In this document: positions 10,461 to 21,199 of the stretch, piece after piece | How the letters are laid out: every line of letters begins with the position of its first letter | Position numbering within the stretch: the first letter of the stretch is position 1 | DNA from: Euclidia mi | Taxonomy: Eukaryota; Arthropoda; Insecta; Lepidoptera; Erebidae | Length of the DNA stretch: 64,000 bases | Direction: 5' to 3' | Assembly: GCA_944739405.2 (NCBI GenBank) | Contig: OX123209.2 | Span: forward strand, 7,447,217-7,511,216 | The notes under the pieces: model-generated | Seen by the model: the letters and a program-made list of their open reading frames with translations, nothing else | What the model was told of the DNA's origin: nothing | The model's database searches: none | Made by a program: the position numbers and the translations under genes

Positions 10461-10819
10461 GTTAGTAAGTGTACCAATCTAACACGTGCTTATTTTATTT
10501 GGTACTGCGGTTAACCTGTGGGGTTATTACTTCACCAAATACAAAGTACATGTGCAAAAAATACTGTTGCGGGCAGTCTTTGGGACTGTCACTTCACAAA
10601 ATTACTCCATCCTAAATAAATGTGGTGTTGCGGGCATTTTATGAAAATGTCACTCTACTATATACATAGCTCAAGTAATGCGGTCAGTTTTCGGGACTGT
10701 CACTAACACGTTATAACTTACCTTGTCAGGGTTCTGCGGGCAGTCTTAGGGACTGTCACTTAACCCATATGACGTTGATGTGTGGACAAAAATATGACCA
10801 TGATTCACATCAATCTCAG
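10461..10819 (+). other. Putative intron within the DIRS gag
   Basis: Coding-like sequence stops at GAAG|GTTAGTAAGT and resumes after TCTCAG|GCGCACC, a good donor and acceptor 359 nt apart. The interval contains the hairpin repeat array described separately and has no open frame of its own. Splicing is inferred from motifs only. Confidence 0.5.
10506..10765 (+). repeat. Five spaced hairpin repeats (TGCGG-stem-loop-TCAC)
   Basis: Copies start at about 10506, 10568, 10629, 10680 and 10735. Four contain CAGTC or CAGT paired with GACTG or ACTG between TGCGG and TCAC. One has CATTTT paired with AAAATG instead, and the first has TAACC paired with GGTTA. Flanking words are kept while the stem sequence changes on both sides, so the hairpin seems to be the conserved feature. 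Confidence 0.75.
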
Positions 10820-11625
10820 GCGCACCTGCGATCGAACCTGAACCGTCAACGAGTGCCGCTCCTCACGTCGCTCCGCCACAACCGCCGCCACCGCCTCCGC
10901 CGGGTCCCGCCGTCGCCGATGCTGCAAAATTGCCACTAGCTCCAGCGACAGTTGACGTAGACATTGAGGTCGCATGGACAGGGCCTGCGCCCCCAGACTC
11001 GCAGGTAACGCCGCAAATCAATGATGAGATTATGCAATTGCTTGGTGAGGACCCCTCCCAGAAAAGGGTCTATGGAAACGACATCCAACCTGACTTGGCC
11101 ATACGTCCAGCATGTGGCTACTTTGGGTCTGTCTAAGGAAACCCGGAAGGAGCTTTTGGATAAATACCTGGTTCCCGCCAACTGCACCTTGATAGATGCA
11201 CCCTTACTGAATCCAGAGGTAAAGGTTGCCATCTCCGAAGCTGTCCACAAAGGGACAAGGGTATTGAACATAAGCAAAAGCAAATCGCATCCGCTATAAC
11301 CTGTATCGCCCAATCTCTCACCTTGCTTATATCATCTGAACAGACTCGCCCACAGAACTTATTAAGCCTTTAATGGATGCACAAAAAATATTATGCGATA
11401 GCCAAAACTCGGATTCGCTTGTGAGACGGAACTTCATACTTTTCACTATAAAAAAAGAACTAAAAGATCAGCTTCAGGCGACAAAAATTGATTAATTCCT
11501 TTATAGTACAGACCTAGCAGCAGATACGCTTAAGGCTGCAAAAGCTATAACAAAAAAGGGATATGACATGAAACTTACGTCGCCCAACAGCCTGCTAAAA
11601 AAGTAACTAACCCAAACGTACAGAA

Positions 11626-11697
11626 AAATCATTTAAACTGGCGAGCCCCTCCCCAGAGGTGTGCCTCTGGGGAGGGGCTCGCCAGTTTAAATGATTT
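11626..11697. repeat. Perfect 34-bp inverted repeat with 4-nt loop
   Basis: Arms 11626-11659 and 11664-11697 are exact reverse complements around TGTG, GC-rich towards the loop. They lie in the spacer between the DIRS gag and RT regions and would form a very stable hairpin. Confidence 0.95.
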
Positions 11698-11829
11698 CCC
11701 AGTCGAAGGGAACCCAGAGGAGAAAGGAACCTGCACCCAGGAATCGACACGAGACCACCTCGAGACAGTCATCGCGTCCAGCAGCGAGCCGCCGCCACCG
11801 CTAGACACGGTAATGTACCTACGCCGGAC

Positions 11830-12575
11830 GGCTATCTAATTTCCTCGACCAATGGTCCCTTATCACTAATGATAAGACCATACTGTCTTGGGTCACAGGT
11901 TATCGCATCCCTTTCTCGCAACCTGTAATACATCACTCACCGCCTATGCCAAAAATACTTACTTCTGTAGAGAAAGTACCTAAAAATGCATCAATCGATA
12001 AAAAAGCTTTTATTGATCGGCGCGGTCGAAGAATGCGATCCCGGTGATGGTCAATTCATATCACCTACGTTTCTAGTATCAAAGCCTAACGGCGACACTA
12101 GATTTATTCTAAACCTTAAATCGCTTAATAAATTTATTTCAACAAAACAGTTTAAGCTTGAAGATTTACGTACAGCTATAAATCTTATAAACAAGGGTTG
12201 TTTTATGAGCACTTACACCTTAAGGATGCGTATTTTCTGATCTTTGTACATAGTGATCATAAAAAATACCTAAGATTTGAATTCGATGGAAAACTGTTTC
12301 AATTTAATGTCCTGCCGTACGGCCTTAATACCGCTCCGTTTGTATTCACTAAGATAAAGAAACCGGTAATTAGTTTACTTCGGTCGTGTGGTTTTCTATC
12401 AAATACATATGAGTTATGCGCCAGTGAAGTCTCTTACACAATAAGGTTATTACAATCTTTGGGTTTCATTATCAACAAAGAAAAAAGCACACTATGGAGA
12501 ATTTGCTCGTCTCGTAGGCTTACTTACCTCGGCCTGCCCTGCCGTCGAATACGGCTGGCCTTACACTAAGGAACT
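11830..12575 (+). pseudogene. DIRS-type reverse transcriptase, partial
   Basis: Blocks in order: RTISWVTGYRIPFSQPV-like text from about 11850, GQFISPTFLVSKPNGDTRFI, LNLKSLNKFISTKQFKLEDL, then YTLKDAYFLI (catalytic Asp block, after a one-base frameshift near 12215), KYLRFEFDGKLFQFNVLPYG and NTAPFVFTK. The catalytic YLDD has been replaced (LSNTYELCA), so the enzyme is dead. LGFIINKEKS and a decayed TYLG block follow. This RT style is that of DIRS/Ngaro elements and goes with the gag blocks upstream. Sequence 3' of 12575 that should encode RNase H and recombinase is not recognisable. Confidence 0.75.
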
Positions 12576-13197
12576 CAAACACTGTAAATATCTTAACATA
12601 AAACAAGATAATAATTATGATAAATATATTATGACTTTATCCCCGTCTATATTGCCAGATCTACCATCGACCATAGACTGGTCCTGTTAGACTTTGCACC
12701 CAGACTAGGGCCCATAGACACAGGGCACTAGCCGACTAAACTGGTCACTGACTGGGCACGACTCGGGAAAGAACTCGTGTCGTCCTCGCCAGTGCTCAGA
12801 GAGCAGATACCACTAGACGCCAACCAAATGGGGGTCAATGACACACTACAAGCGGTCGATAGCTTCACGAGCAACGTGCAATCGTTAATTAACCATTGCT
12901 CACGGCAGGTATCCGAGACGGGCGACCTTCCGATTACGCACAATTAAAAAGTTGTCCAACTATTGGTCAACTGCTTGTTAGCACGGTTACCCTATGCAAG
13001 TTCGCGAACTATCCAACTTTGTTGGGCAGTCGCAAGGCAAGATGCAAGACGACCACACGCGTGAGCGTGATTAGTCCAATCCTCTCTTTAACGGCGATAG
13101 CGAGTCGGAAGTTGTATCCTATTTAATTATATACGATCTCATCAAAAGACTAAATACTCATTCTGTAGTATGAGAAAAAATTATCAGGGTAGGTAAT
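12576..13197 (+). other. Coding-like remnant of unknown retroelement
   Basis: From about 12746 one plus frame is open for roughly 70 residues (VTDWARLGKELVSSSP, then IPLDANQMGVNDTLQAVDSF and VQSLINHCSRQV) before a stop, then open again to about 13060. The composition resembles the linker between endonuclease and RT of a LINE, but no motif fixes the family. The rest shows nothing. Confidence 0.3.
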
Positions 13198-13437
13198 ATC
13201 TGAGTTCAGAATAGGCAGCGATAGCCTAGTGGAGATACCAACAGACTGCCACGCAGAGGGTATCAGGATCGAATCCGTGGCGCGCACCGATGACTTTTCG
13301 GAGTTATGTGACCGCTTGTCCCGTACCTCGGAGAGCATGTTAAGCCGTCAGTCCCGGTTGTCATGAAGTTCTTTGACAGTCGTTACAAGGTGTCATTACC
13401 TTCTAAATAAACTGACTCTAGTCTAAACCCTGGAATA

Positions 13438-14730
13438 CGAGGGTCAAACTGAAAGTTCTTAGAACTGGCCACTTATAAACAATATAATAAAAAAAATATT
13501 CTAAAATTTGAAAATAGAACTCTTTGCCAATATTACTGAGTATATATTTCATTCATTTGTCATTTGTTTTACGATTTGGCGGCAAATTGAAAATTGTCTG
13601 TGTCACGTCAACATGAATTTAACACGAGAAAATTTTCGTGCAATGATTTTTTATGACTTTCGATGTCATTTAAGTCAACAAGAAAGTTATGATAGACTAC
13701 GATTGGCCTTTCACGATGAAGCCCCATCTCGTGCGACTGTTTACAACTGGTTTAATGAGTTTAAACGTGGTCGCACTAATCTCACTGACGATGTACGTGA
13801 GGGACGGCCTTCTACGGCGACGACTGAAAATAACATCTGTGTTGTGCGGCGTATGATAGAGACTGACAAAAGAGTGACCTATCAGCAGATTCGGACAAGC
13901 TTAGGCATCGGTATGAGTCAAGTGCACAAAATCCTCCACGAACATTTAGCGGTCAGGAAGCTTTGCGCCCGGTGGATACCTCATAATTTGACTAAGGCTC
14001 AAAAACTCCATCGTGTGGATTGGTGCCGTAAAATGATTGAAAGATTTAACGGAGGTGACTCAAATGCTGTGTTCGACATACTAACAGGTGACGAAAGCTG
14101 GATTTACTGTTATGATCCTGAAACCAAAAGATAATCTGCTCAGTGGGTGTTTCCTTTCGAGGAGTTGCCAACTAAAGTGAAGAGAGATCGAAGTGCGGGA
14201 AAAAAAATGGTGGCCTCGTTCTTTGGAAGGATAGGTCATTTCGCAACAATTGTGTTAGAGGATCAAAAAACAGTTTCTGCAGAATGGTACACTACCAATT
14301 GTTTGCCACTTGTCTTGGAAAAAGTTCGAGAGAAACGACCTCGCAGTAGGATCCTCCTTCACCACGACAACGCCTCGTCGCACACCGCCAAGCGAACGAT
14401 CGACTATTTGGCGACATCAAACGTTGAATTACTGGGTCACCCGCCGTATAGCCCCGACCTCGCGCCTTGTGATTTTTATTTATTTCCAAAAATTAAAGAA
14501 AAACTTAAAGGAAAGCGGTTTATGAATGCTGAAGAAGCGGTGGCTGCGTATCGCGATGCCATTGAAGAGACCCCTAAGGACGAGTGGGCAAAGTGCTTTT
14601 CCCAGTGGTTCCATCGCATGCAGCGGTGTATTGACGTCAATGGACAATATTTTGAAAAGATATAATAAAACTAATAACTGGCTAATGTAATCAGTTTTTG
14701 ATTTTCTAAGAACTTTCAGTTTGACCCTCG
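13438..14730 (+). mobile_element. Nearly intact mariner transposon
   Basis: 27-bp perfect terminal inverted repeats (starting CGAGGGTCAAACTGAAAGTT) bound a 1,293-bp element. It is flanked by TA at 13436-13437 and 14731-14732, the mariner target duplication. The empty site GGAATATCGC is present in the other SINE copies, so one TA was duplicated. The element contains one transposase gene with a single stop codon. Perfect TIRs and the almost intact gene indicate recent activity. Confidence 0.95.
13613..14665 (+). pseudogene. Mariner transposase with one nonsense codon
   Basis: About 350 codons, the usual length, starting MNLTRENFRAMI. The N-terminal half holds the two helix-turn-helix motifs (YDFRCHLSQQESYDRL, SRATVYNWFNEFKRGRTNL) and the linker. 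Catalytic residues are DD34D: TGDESWIY (about residue 157), HHDNASSH (about 250) and YSPDLAPCDFYLFP (about 285). A single TAA at 14132-14134 follows ETKR; mariners normally have a glutamine-like codon there, so one C-to-T change explains it. The frame is otherwise open to 14665. An upstream in-frame ATG at 13508 lies in the 5' region and is probably not used. The gene stays in one frame on both sides of the stop. Confidence 0.93.
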
Positions 14731-14879
14731 TATCGCTATCCCTTCGGGTTGCAGAGGTCAGACAGGGAGTCGCTCTGTGGAAAAACTAATGTTCAGCCAA
14801 ATCCGGTTAGACTAAGAAGCGGACCCCAGATTGAAACTGGGATAACGCTAAGAGAATGATGATGATCTGAGTTCAGAAT

Positions 14880-15130
14880 GCAATGTATGATGGTTCTCAT
14901 ATTCTAATCTGTTTCTTAATATGGGTTTGGAACACCCAAAATGTTCTCTTTTGTTTACGTCTTTTTTATAAATAGAGCAATTAAAGCGTTTTTTCGCATT
15001 TTCACGCACACGCACCGCGCTGGCAATACTGTCACCAACTAAATCGAATAAATCTGCGGCTTGTAACCAATAAAATACAGTTGGTCAACTCAATTATAGA
15101 AGTACGCAATTTAGTCGTTTGATAGTCGGC
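14880..15130. other. No recognisable gene
   Basis: Unique-looking AT-rich sequence between the SINE target duplication and a helicase fragment. No ORF or repeat recognised. Confidence 0.4.
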
Positions 15131-15610
15131 CAACTTACAATTGTATGTCTGCGGGCTCTCTAACTGCTTTATTCCTTGTCATGGTAATGTTGGATGTTCG
15201 CCATTCAATAGGCACAGCAGCATTATCAACTTTGCTTTGGACGCCTAGTAAAGCAGCTTTTTTTCTTACTTTTTGCCAAACCTTTGGTGATCTATAGAAT
15301 TCGAGCTAAACTCTACAAACTACGTTGTGCTCATTGAAGTCTAGGCGAATTAATTTACCAACAGCACCAACTTATCCATCACTTACATCCTTGTTTGTTG
15401 TGATAAGGTAATACTTTCCTTTTACAAAAGTGATTTGGTAAGGTAATCCCCCAGTATCGATGAAAGATTTTTTGTGTAATTGTAATCTAAAAGAGTCTTG
15501 TTCTTGATTTTTAGATCCAGGTATTTTATCATTTGCTGTTGAGATGACTTTATCTGGAGCTTCTTGCAAAATTTAATTGTTGTAACTGTCTCCAGTACAG
15601 ACATAGTATA
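15131..15610 (-). pseudogene. PIF1/Helitron-type helicase C-terminal fragment
   Basis: Minus-strand frames give SFIDTGGLPYQITFVKGKYY, LITTNKDVSDG, then (after a stop) VGAVGKLIRLDFNEHN and further VDNAAVPIEWRTSNITMTRN. These match the region after the helicase motifs of PIF1-like and Helitron helicases (the ...DVSDGLVNGA... block). Several stops and frameshifts are present and the ATPase motifs are absent. It could come from the same kind of Helitron whose N-terminal part is found at 38.4 and 40.8-43.3 kb. Confidence 0.6.
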
Positions 15611-15949
15611 AAATAAACGAACACCATGAGGACTTAATTGATCATTTTTTTTCTTTTTTGAAAAATCTTGATTCGATAATTTCTAATTGAAACTGTTCGA
15701 AAACTTCACAATTGCCAATCTTTGTCAGTATCAATGAAAATGCAGCATTAGCCTGTCTCATGACTTGCTTTAGTTCAAAAAACTGCTAGAGAGGTGTCAA
15801 GGGACACCCGGATGGAACGAAGTTCCTTTCGATTAATTACTGAATATTTTTTTTTAAGTCATAATAATATTTTTTTTATTATTAACAAATATAATGTAAT
15901 ATAAACTTAATCAGTAGGCTCAATTTTAGTAATAATTGTTAATTCTACA
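15611..15949. other. No recognisable gene
   Basis: AT-rich sequence between the helicase fragment and a tandem repeat. Nothing recognised. Confidence 0.4.
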
Positions 15950-16318
15950 AAAAATGTCCCGGTCGCCATCTTGGATCCCCAAATAAATGTCATTTACGTT
16001 ATCAGAATGCATGATAGCCCCGAAAATTATACCCATATAAATTTTATTAAAAATGTTTCGCCTGCCATCTTGGACCCCCAAATTGATGTCTTTTCGTCAC
16101 CAGAATCCATAAAAATCCCGAAAATTATACCCATATTAATTTTACTAAAATTGTCCCTTCCGCCATCTTGAATTCCCAAATAGATGTCATTTTTGTGACC
16201 AGAATCCATAAAAACCCCGAAAATGATACCCATGTTAATTTTATTAAAAATGTCCCGTCCGCCATCTTAGATTCCCAAATAGATGTCATTTTCGTGATCA
16301 GAAAGCATGAACATGATG
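15950..16318. repeat. 99-bp tandem repeat, about 3.7 copies
   Basis: The word GCCATCTTGGAT recurs at 15965, 16064, 16162 and 16261, a period of 98-99 bp, with AAAAACCCCGAAAATTATACCCAT between copies varying only slightly. The repeat keeps frames open on the minus strand, giving ORFs with a repeating peptide that I do not count as genes. Confidence 0.92.
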
Positions 16319-16332
16319 CTTGCTTTCGATAA

Positions 16333-16362
16333 GAGAGAGAGAGAGAGAGACAGACAGAGAAA
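16333..16362. repeat. GA-rich microsatellite
   Basis: A run of GA dinucleotides followed by GACAGACAGAGA directly after the 99-bp tandem repeat. Confidence 0.9.
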
Positions 16363-16429
16363 CATTCGCACACCGCATGGCTTACAATAGCTTACTATTC
16401 GCTATGTGCGAAGTACATGATATATTGAT

Positions 16430-18718
16430 ATTGCTAATATTGACTGGACTGAATTACTTGACAATCAAAATTTAAATATTAACCTTGCCGTAGATATATT
16501 ATATAATAAATTAAATAATGTTATTAGTACCCACGTTCCTTTAAAAACAATAGCTCGCAACCATAAATATATATATCCGAAATGGTATACCAAAGAAATA
16601 ATTCATTATATTAAATTAAAATATTTAAATTTGAAAAAGTTTAAATGCAACGGTTTAGAGTTTAACAAAGAACTTTTTAAATATTATAGAACTAAAGTGA
16701 AACAACTTATAAATACTGCATTTCAAAAATATATAACAATGGTCGAAAATAATATAACTAAAGATCCCTCAAGTTTTTGGAAATATGTAAAGGAAAAACG
16801 GAAAAATAGGCAATATATAAAAACATATACTTAGAACAGTAGAACAGTAGAAGGTCTGGAAGCAATTGACTCGTTTGCTAAATATTTTAGTTCAGTGTTT
16901 CACAACACTTCACCGTTGTTAGATGTAAAGGTAGCTGAAGAGGAGGCCAATCGTTTAGGCTGTTTGCCAGTATCTACAGTGACTGTTAATCAAGTTACAG
17001 TTACTGATCTCAGATATGCAGTACTACGACTAAGAGCGTCAACAGCTTGTGGTCCAGACAACATACCTGCCTTTTTAATAAAAGATTGCTTCTCAGCCCT
17101 AGAAGTGCCTTTACATCATGTGTATAATCTATCGCTTAGACAATGTTTGTAGCCAAGCAAGTGGAAAGTTTCCAGGTTGACACCGATACCAAAATGTGGG
17201 TCTTCCACTGATATAACAAACTATAGACCTATTGCTGTATTGTGTGTATTTGGTAAGATATTTGAATCCATTCTTAATAATACCATCTATAAACAAATTA
17301 AAGGACTATTAAGTGATTCCCAGCATGGGTTTCGTCCTGGGCGCTCCACTTTGACCAATCATATAGATTTTGTTGATCATATAACTACTAGGGTTAAGTC
17401 TGGCTGTCAAATAGATGCCGCATATTTTGATTTTAAAAAGGCCTTCGATCTTGTAGACAATGATGTGCTACTGAACAAATTTTCTGTGTTGGGATTCTCA
17501 TCATGTCTTTTAAAATTTATGGCCCATTACTTAAAAGATCGAAAACAGTTTGTTAAGACAGAAGGATATAAGTCAGAAGAGTATTTTACTAGATCAGGTG
17601 TTAGTCAAGGTAGTACCTTAGGTCCCTTGCAATTTTTAGTAATGATCAATGATCTACCTAGTGTTGTTTCTAAAGCAAAATGTCTAATGTTTGCTGACGA
17701 CTTAAAACTTTACCTTTCTGTAAAAGAGGCTAATGATTGTCTAGACCTACAAAATGATATAGACGCTGTAGTTGAGTGGGCAATTAGAAATAAATTACCG
17801 TTAAATAACTCTAAATGCAAAAGTATCACCTTCACTCGATCCCGTAATCCAATAGTCAATATTTATACTATTGATGGCGCACCAATAGAACGTGTGTTTT
17901 CAATTAAGGACCTGGGAGTCATAATGGACAGCAAATTAAATTTTCGTGACCAAATTCTTGATACTTGCAAAGCCGCCAATAAATGTCTTGGTTTTATTAT
18001 TAGAATATCAACACAATTTAAGAACACACAAGTTATAAAACAATTATACAATGCTTATGTCCGTAGTAAATTAGAATATAATGCAATAGTTTGGAGCCCT
18101 AAAGAGTCAATGTATAATGTAATGTTAGAAAATATTCAACGTAAATTCTGTAGATATTTATACAAAAGGCAATATGGTTACTACCCTTTTCTCTATCCAT
18201 CTTTGTTTGTGTCAGGAATGGTAGGATTTGATACACTCCAACTCAGGAGGGATTCTACACATATAACAACGTATTGTCTTATACTGACAAATAAAATAGA
18301 TAGCCCTGCTGTACGGGAATCAATACATCTTTATATTCCCGACCAGTATTTGCGTAGTGTAGGCAGAAGAATGCATAAACTCGTTTGCTATCCACTTATG
18401 TGGCGCTCTCCACAAGTTGAAAACAGTCCTACGGCTAGAGCAATTAAGCTTATAAATGAGCTTCTTAAATATAGTCCAGATGCAGACATATTTTTTAACG
18501 AACAGAGTATATTATTGAAACATATTTATAGGTACCTAAATTTAAGAAATAAATAATAGTTCCTACCTCTAGTTAAGTTTATTGTTGTTTTTGTTTACAA
18601 ATTTTATATTGTTATTTTTAGTAATTTTGCAGAACTTAGTATTTAATTTACATATAAGTGAGTTGGTGTATTACATGCTGTAAACTTATATCTTATAAAT
18701 AAATGAATATGAATATAT
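16430..18718 (+). pseudogene. Jockey-like LINE: end of endonuclease region, RT and 3' end
   Basis: A single frame runs from about 16430 to the stop at 18556 with only two internal stops (16832-16834 and 17150-17152), about 700 codons. It starts in the linker after the endonuclease (ANIDWTELLDNQNLNINLAV) and contains the RT blocks CGPDNIPAFLIKD, ITNYRPIAVL, QHGFRPGRST, FDFKKAFDLVD, GVSQGSTLGPLQF and MFADDLKLYL (catalytic FADD, 17690-17701), then a C-terminal zone with NAYVRSKLEYNAIVWSP. The last 160 bp are 3' UTR ending in AATAAATGAATATGAATAT repeats near 18718. It is 5'-truncated and lacks the endonuclease and ORF1. Confidence 0.88.
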
Positions 18719-18796
18719 GATGGGAGTACAGTAAAGCGATCGCAGCGCTAGCCGTGGCAGAAATACGCAAAAATCCGGGAATTCGTAAAAAGAAAA

Positions 18797-19196
18797 TGCT
18801 TAATAATAGATGTTGTTGTGTGGTGAACTGCAATAATAAGGACAAAATAGTAATAAGTTCTATATAATTATGTAATTCCTTCCTTGGACTGGAAATTAAA
18901 TCAAAGAAATAAATGGATAGGAACTTTTGATTATGATACATTTTATTTGCGCTATATTTTATGTAATATTTATTATTGTGTTTATTATTTTAGTGTTGAT
19001 GGGTCGCCATGGTATCCCAAACCTGAAGACATAATTTGTAGTGAACATTTTATGGGAAACAACAAATCAGACGAGGAAGAAAGTCCGAAGTTATGCTCCC
19101 ACGATATTCCCTGAAATATATCGAAAGAGGAAGGTTAATGAATCAAAGATCCTAGCTAGATGTACACGCTTGACAAAACGAAGAACGACAACAGTC
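18797..19196 (+). pseudogene. THAP-domain protein remnant
   Basis: MLNNRCCCVVNCNNKD begins a C2CH zinc-binding THAP domain; the middle of the domain is lost. After an acceptor-like TATTTTAG at about 18993 the second half reads VDGSPWYPKPEDIICSEHFM (Cys and His ligands), then after a one-base frameshift YAPTIFPEIYRKRKVNESK (the AVPTIF-like motif). THAP domains bind DNA and are found in transposases and host regulators. The frame runs directly into the left end of the Harbinger element at 19200 and may continue beyond its right end at 38337 (GATACCATATTAAGTCAAAT), so the Harbinger seems to have landed in this sequence. Confidence 0.65.
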
Positions 19197-19236
19197 TCAG
19201 GCCCGTATTAATAAACCGATATCAGCGTGAGAGTAG

Positions 19237-19416
19237 GATCTTAAGAGCTGGTTTGACATCCCGACATAATAATAAACAAATATTAAGATGCGGTTTGAGA
19301 GCCTGTCATCACTTGAGATCGCTTTGTTGAATAAACGGTTCTCGAGTTTAAGATCGGTACCAAGATGGCTCTCGAGATCATAATAGTTGAGTACAGTCGA
19401 TCCGGGACTTGAGATC
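19237..19416. promoter_or_regulatory. Subterminal CTTGAGATC motif cluster, left end
   Basis: CTTGAGATC or its complement GATCTTAAG occurs at 19237-19245, 19312-19320 and 19408-19416, with close variants at 19347-19355 and 19371-19379. The same word recurs near the right end. Clusters of a short word near both ends are typical of transposase or accessory-protein binding sites. Function is inferred. Confidence 0.55.
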
Positions 19417-19439
19417 GTGAACTTGTTTTGGCGGGAACT

Positions 19440-20230
19440 ATGGAATTTGAAAATATACATACATACATAGACTCACGCCTGTTTCCCGGAGGGGTAGGCA
19501 GAGACTACGGAACGCCATTTGCAACGATCCAGACATATCTCTCTTGCTTCATTCACTCCCATCAGATTCCTCATGCATGCTCTTCTGTTCAGGGTACTTC
19601 TCACCTGTCCTGTTTTTAGGATGTCTCCAATCTGATCAGAGAACGTCCGCCTAGGTCTTCCCCTTCGTCCTGTCCCTTCCACACTTGCCTTATATATCTG
19701 CTTGGTCAGTCTTTCGTCACCCATCCTCTCCACGTGCCCATACCATCCTAGCATACCTTTCTCGATGCTTGTCACTACATCTTCTTTTACCCCACAACAC
19801 TCTCTTATCACACAATTCTTTACTCTGTCAGTCAGAGAGACACCACACATACTTCTCAGTGCTCTCATTTCTACAGCATTTATTTTACTTTCATGACTTT
19901 TCTGCCATACCCAACTATCACTACCATACATAAATGAATTACATTTCGGAAATAATACATTTGAAAATATTATTTCAGAAATTAATTACTACGATGAAGT
20001 AGATTTTTATGACGATATTCTAGGGCCTTTTCAAGTCCGGTTACCTAAAGTTTATATAAGGGATGCGACAAATCCATTCGAATTACCTCCGCAAAACTTT
20101 AAAAAACGATTCCGATTTAGCCAAGAATCAGTACTCTATATTGTATCTTTATTAAGAAATAATTTAGTGAAAAGTGATAACAGAGGTCTGCTAGTTGCAC
20201 CGGAAATAGCTGTATTGTTAACTTTAAGGT
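19440..20230 (+). pseudogene. HARBI1-like transposase, first part of exon 1 (interrupted)
   Basis: Starts MEFENI at 19440. After a LINE insertion (19455-19931) it resumes as ELHFGNNTFENIISEINYYD, then LPKVYIRDATNPFELPP, NFKKRFRFSQESVLYIVSLL and LLVAPEIAVLLTLR, which is the N-terminal region of Harbinger transposases (DNA-binding part). The frame stops at 20230 in the middle of the conserved LLTLRYYATGSFQ-type motif; the missing YYATASFQ is found at 34211-34234. A 14-kb block therefore interrupts this exon. Confidence 0.8.
19455..19931 (-). pseudogene. RTE-type LINE 3' fragment inserted in the transposase
   Basis: On the minus strand this encodes the C-terminal 150 residues of the same LINE as at 3312-3607: SDSWVWQKSHESKINAVEMR, RALRSMCGVSLTDRVKN, MLGWYGHVERMGDERLTKQI, ending YPSGKQA. 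It finishes with a CATACATACATA tail at 19455-19468 on the plus strand. RT domain absent. The frame is fully open over 152 codons, suggesting a fairly recent insertion. Target duplication not resolved. Confidence 0.85.
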
Positions 20231-21190
20231 CCCACTTTGCGCGGGCTTGAACTCACTGGCGGGCGGGGCCAAAAAGCACGCTGTCTCACTTGACATCGTG
20301 CCCGAAAGAGATAGTATCAGTGATGAGCGGTTAGACGCTAGTCCTCACGCACGACGCGCGACGTCTGCTTTGCACCCACACACATAGCGCTCCGAACCGT
20401 TCCGAATAAAAACGAAATTACACGATGCACACATACCGTTTCGGTTGTTGCGGTGTGTGCCGCTCGACACTCGACACTCGCGATATCAGCAGGTATCTAC
20501 AAACTCGTACTAAAGTAGTGGGCACTGCGTTTTCGCTATATATTTGTATGGCTGCTAAGAGTGCGTTCCTATTATACAACATTATTTTTAGCATACCTAC
20601 GCGAAACCTGAATACAATTTATTCAGAATCATTGTACGGTTAGCTATGTACCTATTGCCAAACTATAATATTATCAATGAGTGTAGGTACGTCATAGATA
20701 GGTAGCGCACGTTGAGAGGGAGTGCCGTGTTATCGCGCCGCGTAATTAGCATATTTTTGAACGGACAACCAGGTCTTATAAATTTATGATTCTTCAAGAT
20801 ACAATTATGAAATTTTGAGATTCTTTACACAAAAATACAAGACCCGTGTATCGGTCGGTTTCGCATAAACAAAAAATAATATTATTGACTGCTTATTTTA
20901 TTATGTTTAGTTTTCCCCGAATGATCTTGCAATTGCTGAGGAGTTTACGAGCGATGCCGCACTGACACATGCTTACTTGTTCATCGCGGTTTATGTCTGA
21001 TTTATATATTCCCAATGCCCCAGCATTGGGAACATATAAATCAGACATAAACCGCTATGTCCCAACACAGCCCTCATCTTTGTGAGAGGGAATGGTCTAT
21101 GTAATCCTCCACGCAGGCTCTGTGCGGATTGGTCTATGTCCAATTGGATGCTTTACCTAGGTACTCATTGATATCACTAAATACATATAA
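20231..21190. other. Left part of the block inserted in the Harbinger transposase; no gene
   Basis: A GC-rich start (20231-20470), then AT-rich DNA. No coding sequence is recognised. TTAAGGT at 20224-20230 recurs at 34205-34211 at the other edge of the block, with 8 of 9 matching bases if extended to 9 bp. A hairpin lies at 20986-21055. Confidence 0.4.
20986..21055. repeat. 33-bp inverted repeat with 4-nt loop
   Basis: Arms 20986-21018 and 21023-21055 pair with one mismatch around CCCA. Geometry matches the hairpins at 4330, 11626 and 35550. Confidence 0.93.
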
Positions 21191-21199
21191 ACACGTAAC

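Larger units (their letters stand above)
10235..11610 (+). pseudogene. DIRS-type retrotransposon gag, decayed, probably spliced
   Basis: Begins MGKRSRTEPDYESLAKKFKH (from 10235), followed by a stop and by Ser/Arg-rich sequence. After an intron-like gap (10461-10819) come a proline-rich stretch and the conserved block INDEIMQLLGEDPSQKRVYG, then after a frameshift near 11100 LGLSKETRKELLDKYLVPAN, then LNPEVKVAISEAV. These blocks match the gag-like ORF of insect DIRS elements as I know it. Later pieces (DSLVRRNFILFTIKKELKDQL-like text to about 11500) are heavily damaged. DIRS elements use a tyrosine recombinase instead of an integrase; none is visible here. Confidence 0.65.
13213..14864 (+). mobile_element. 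tRNA-derived SINE split by a mariner
   Basis: The SINE consists of 13213-13437 plus 14733-14864. It starts AGGCAGCGATAGCC (A box), carries a B-box-like ATCGAATCCGTGG, and runs through ATGACTTTTCGGAGTTATGTG, CTTGTCCCG and GGTCAGTACC-like blocks to AACTGGGATAACGCTAAGAG. The same SINE occurs at 56010-56346 and 56797-57174, which confirms its limits and the exact mariner insertion point. Direct repeats ATCTGAGTTCAGAAT at 13198-13212 and 14865-14879 are its target duplication. Confidence 0.92.

Noticed and set aside
10506..10765. Regularly spaced repeats resembling a CRISPR array
   Set aside because: The spacing varies (51-62 bp), the repeats differ in sequence, no cas genes exist and the context is a eukaryotic DIRS element.
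16027..16373. Two minus-strand ORFs with internal peptide repeats
   Set aside because: They are translations of the 99-bp tandem repeat.
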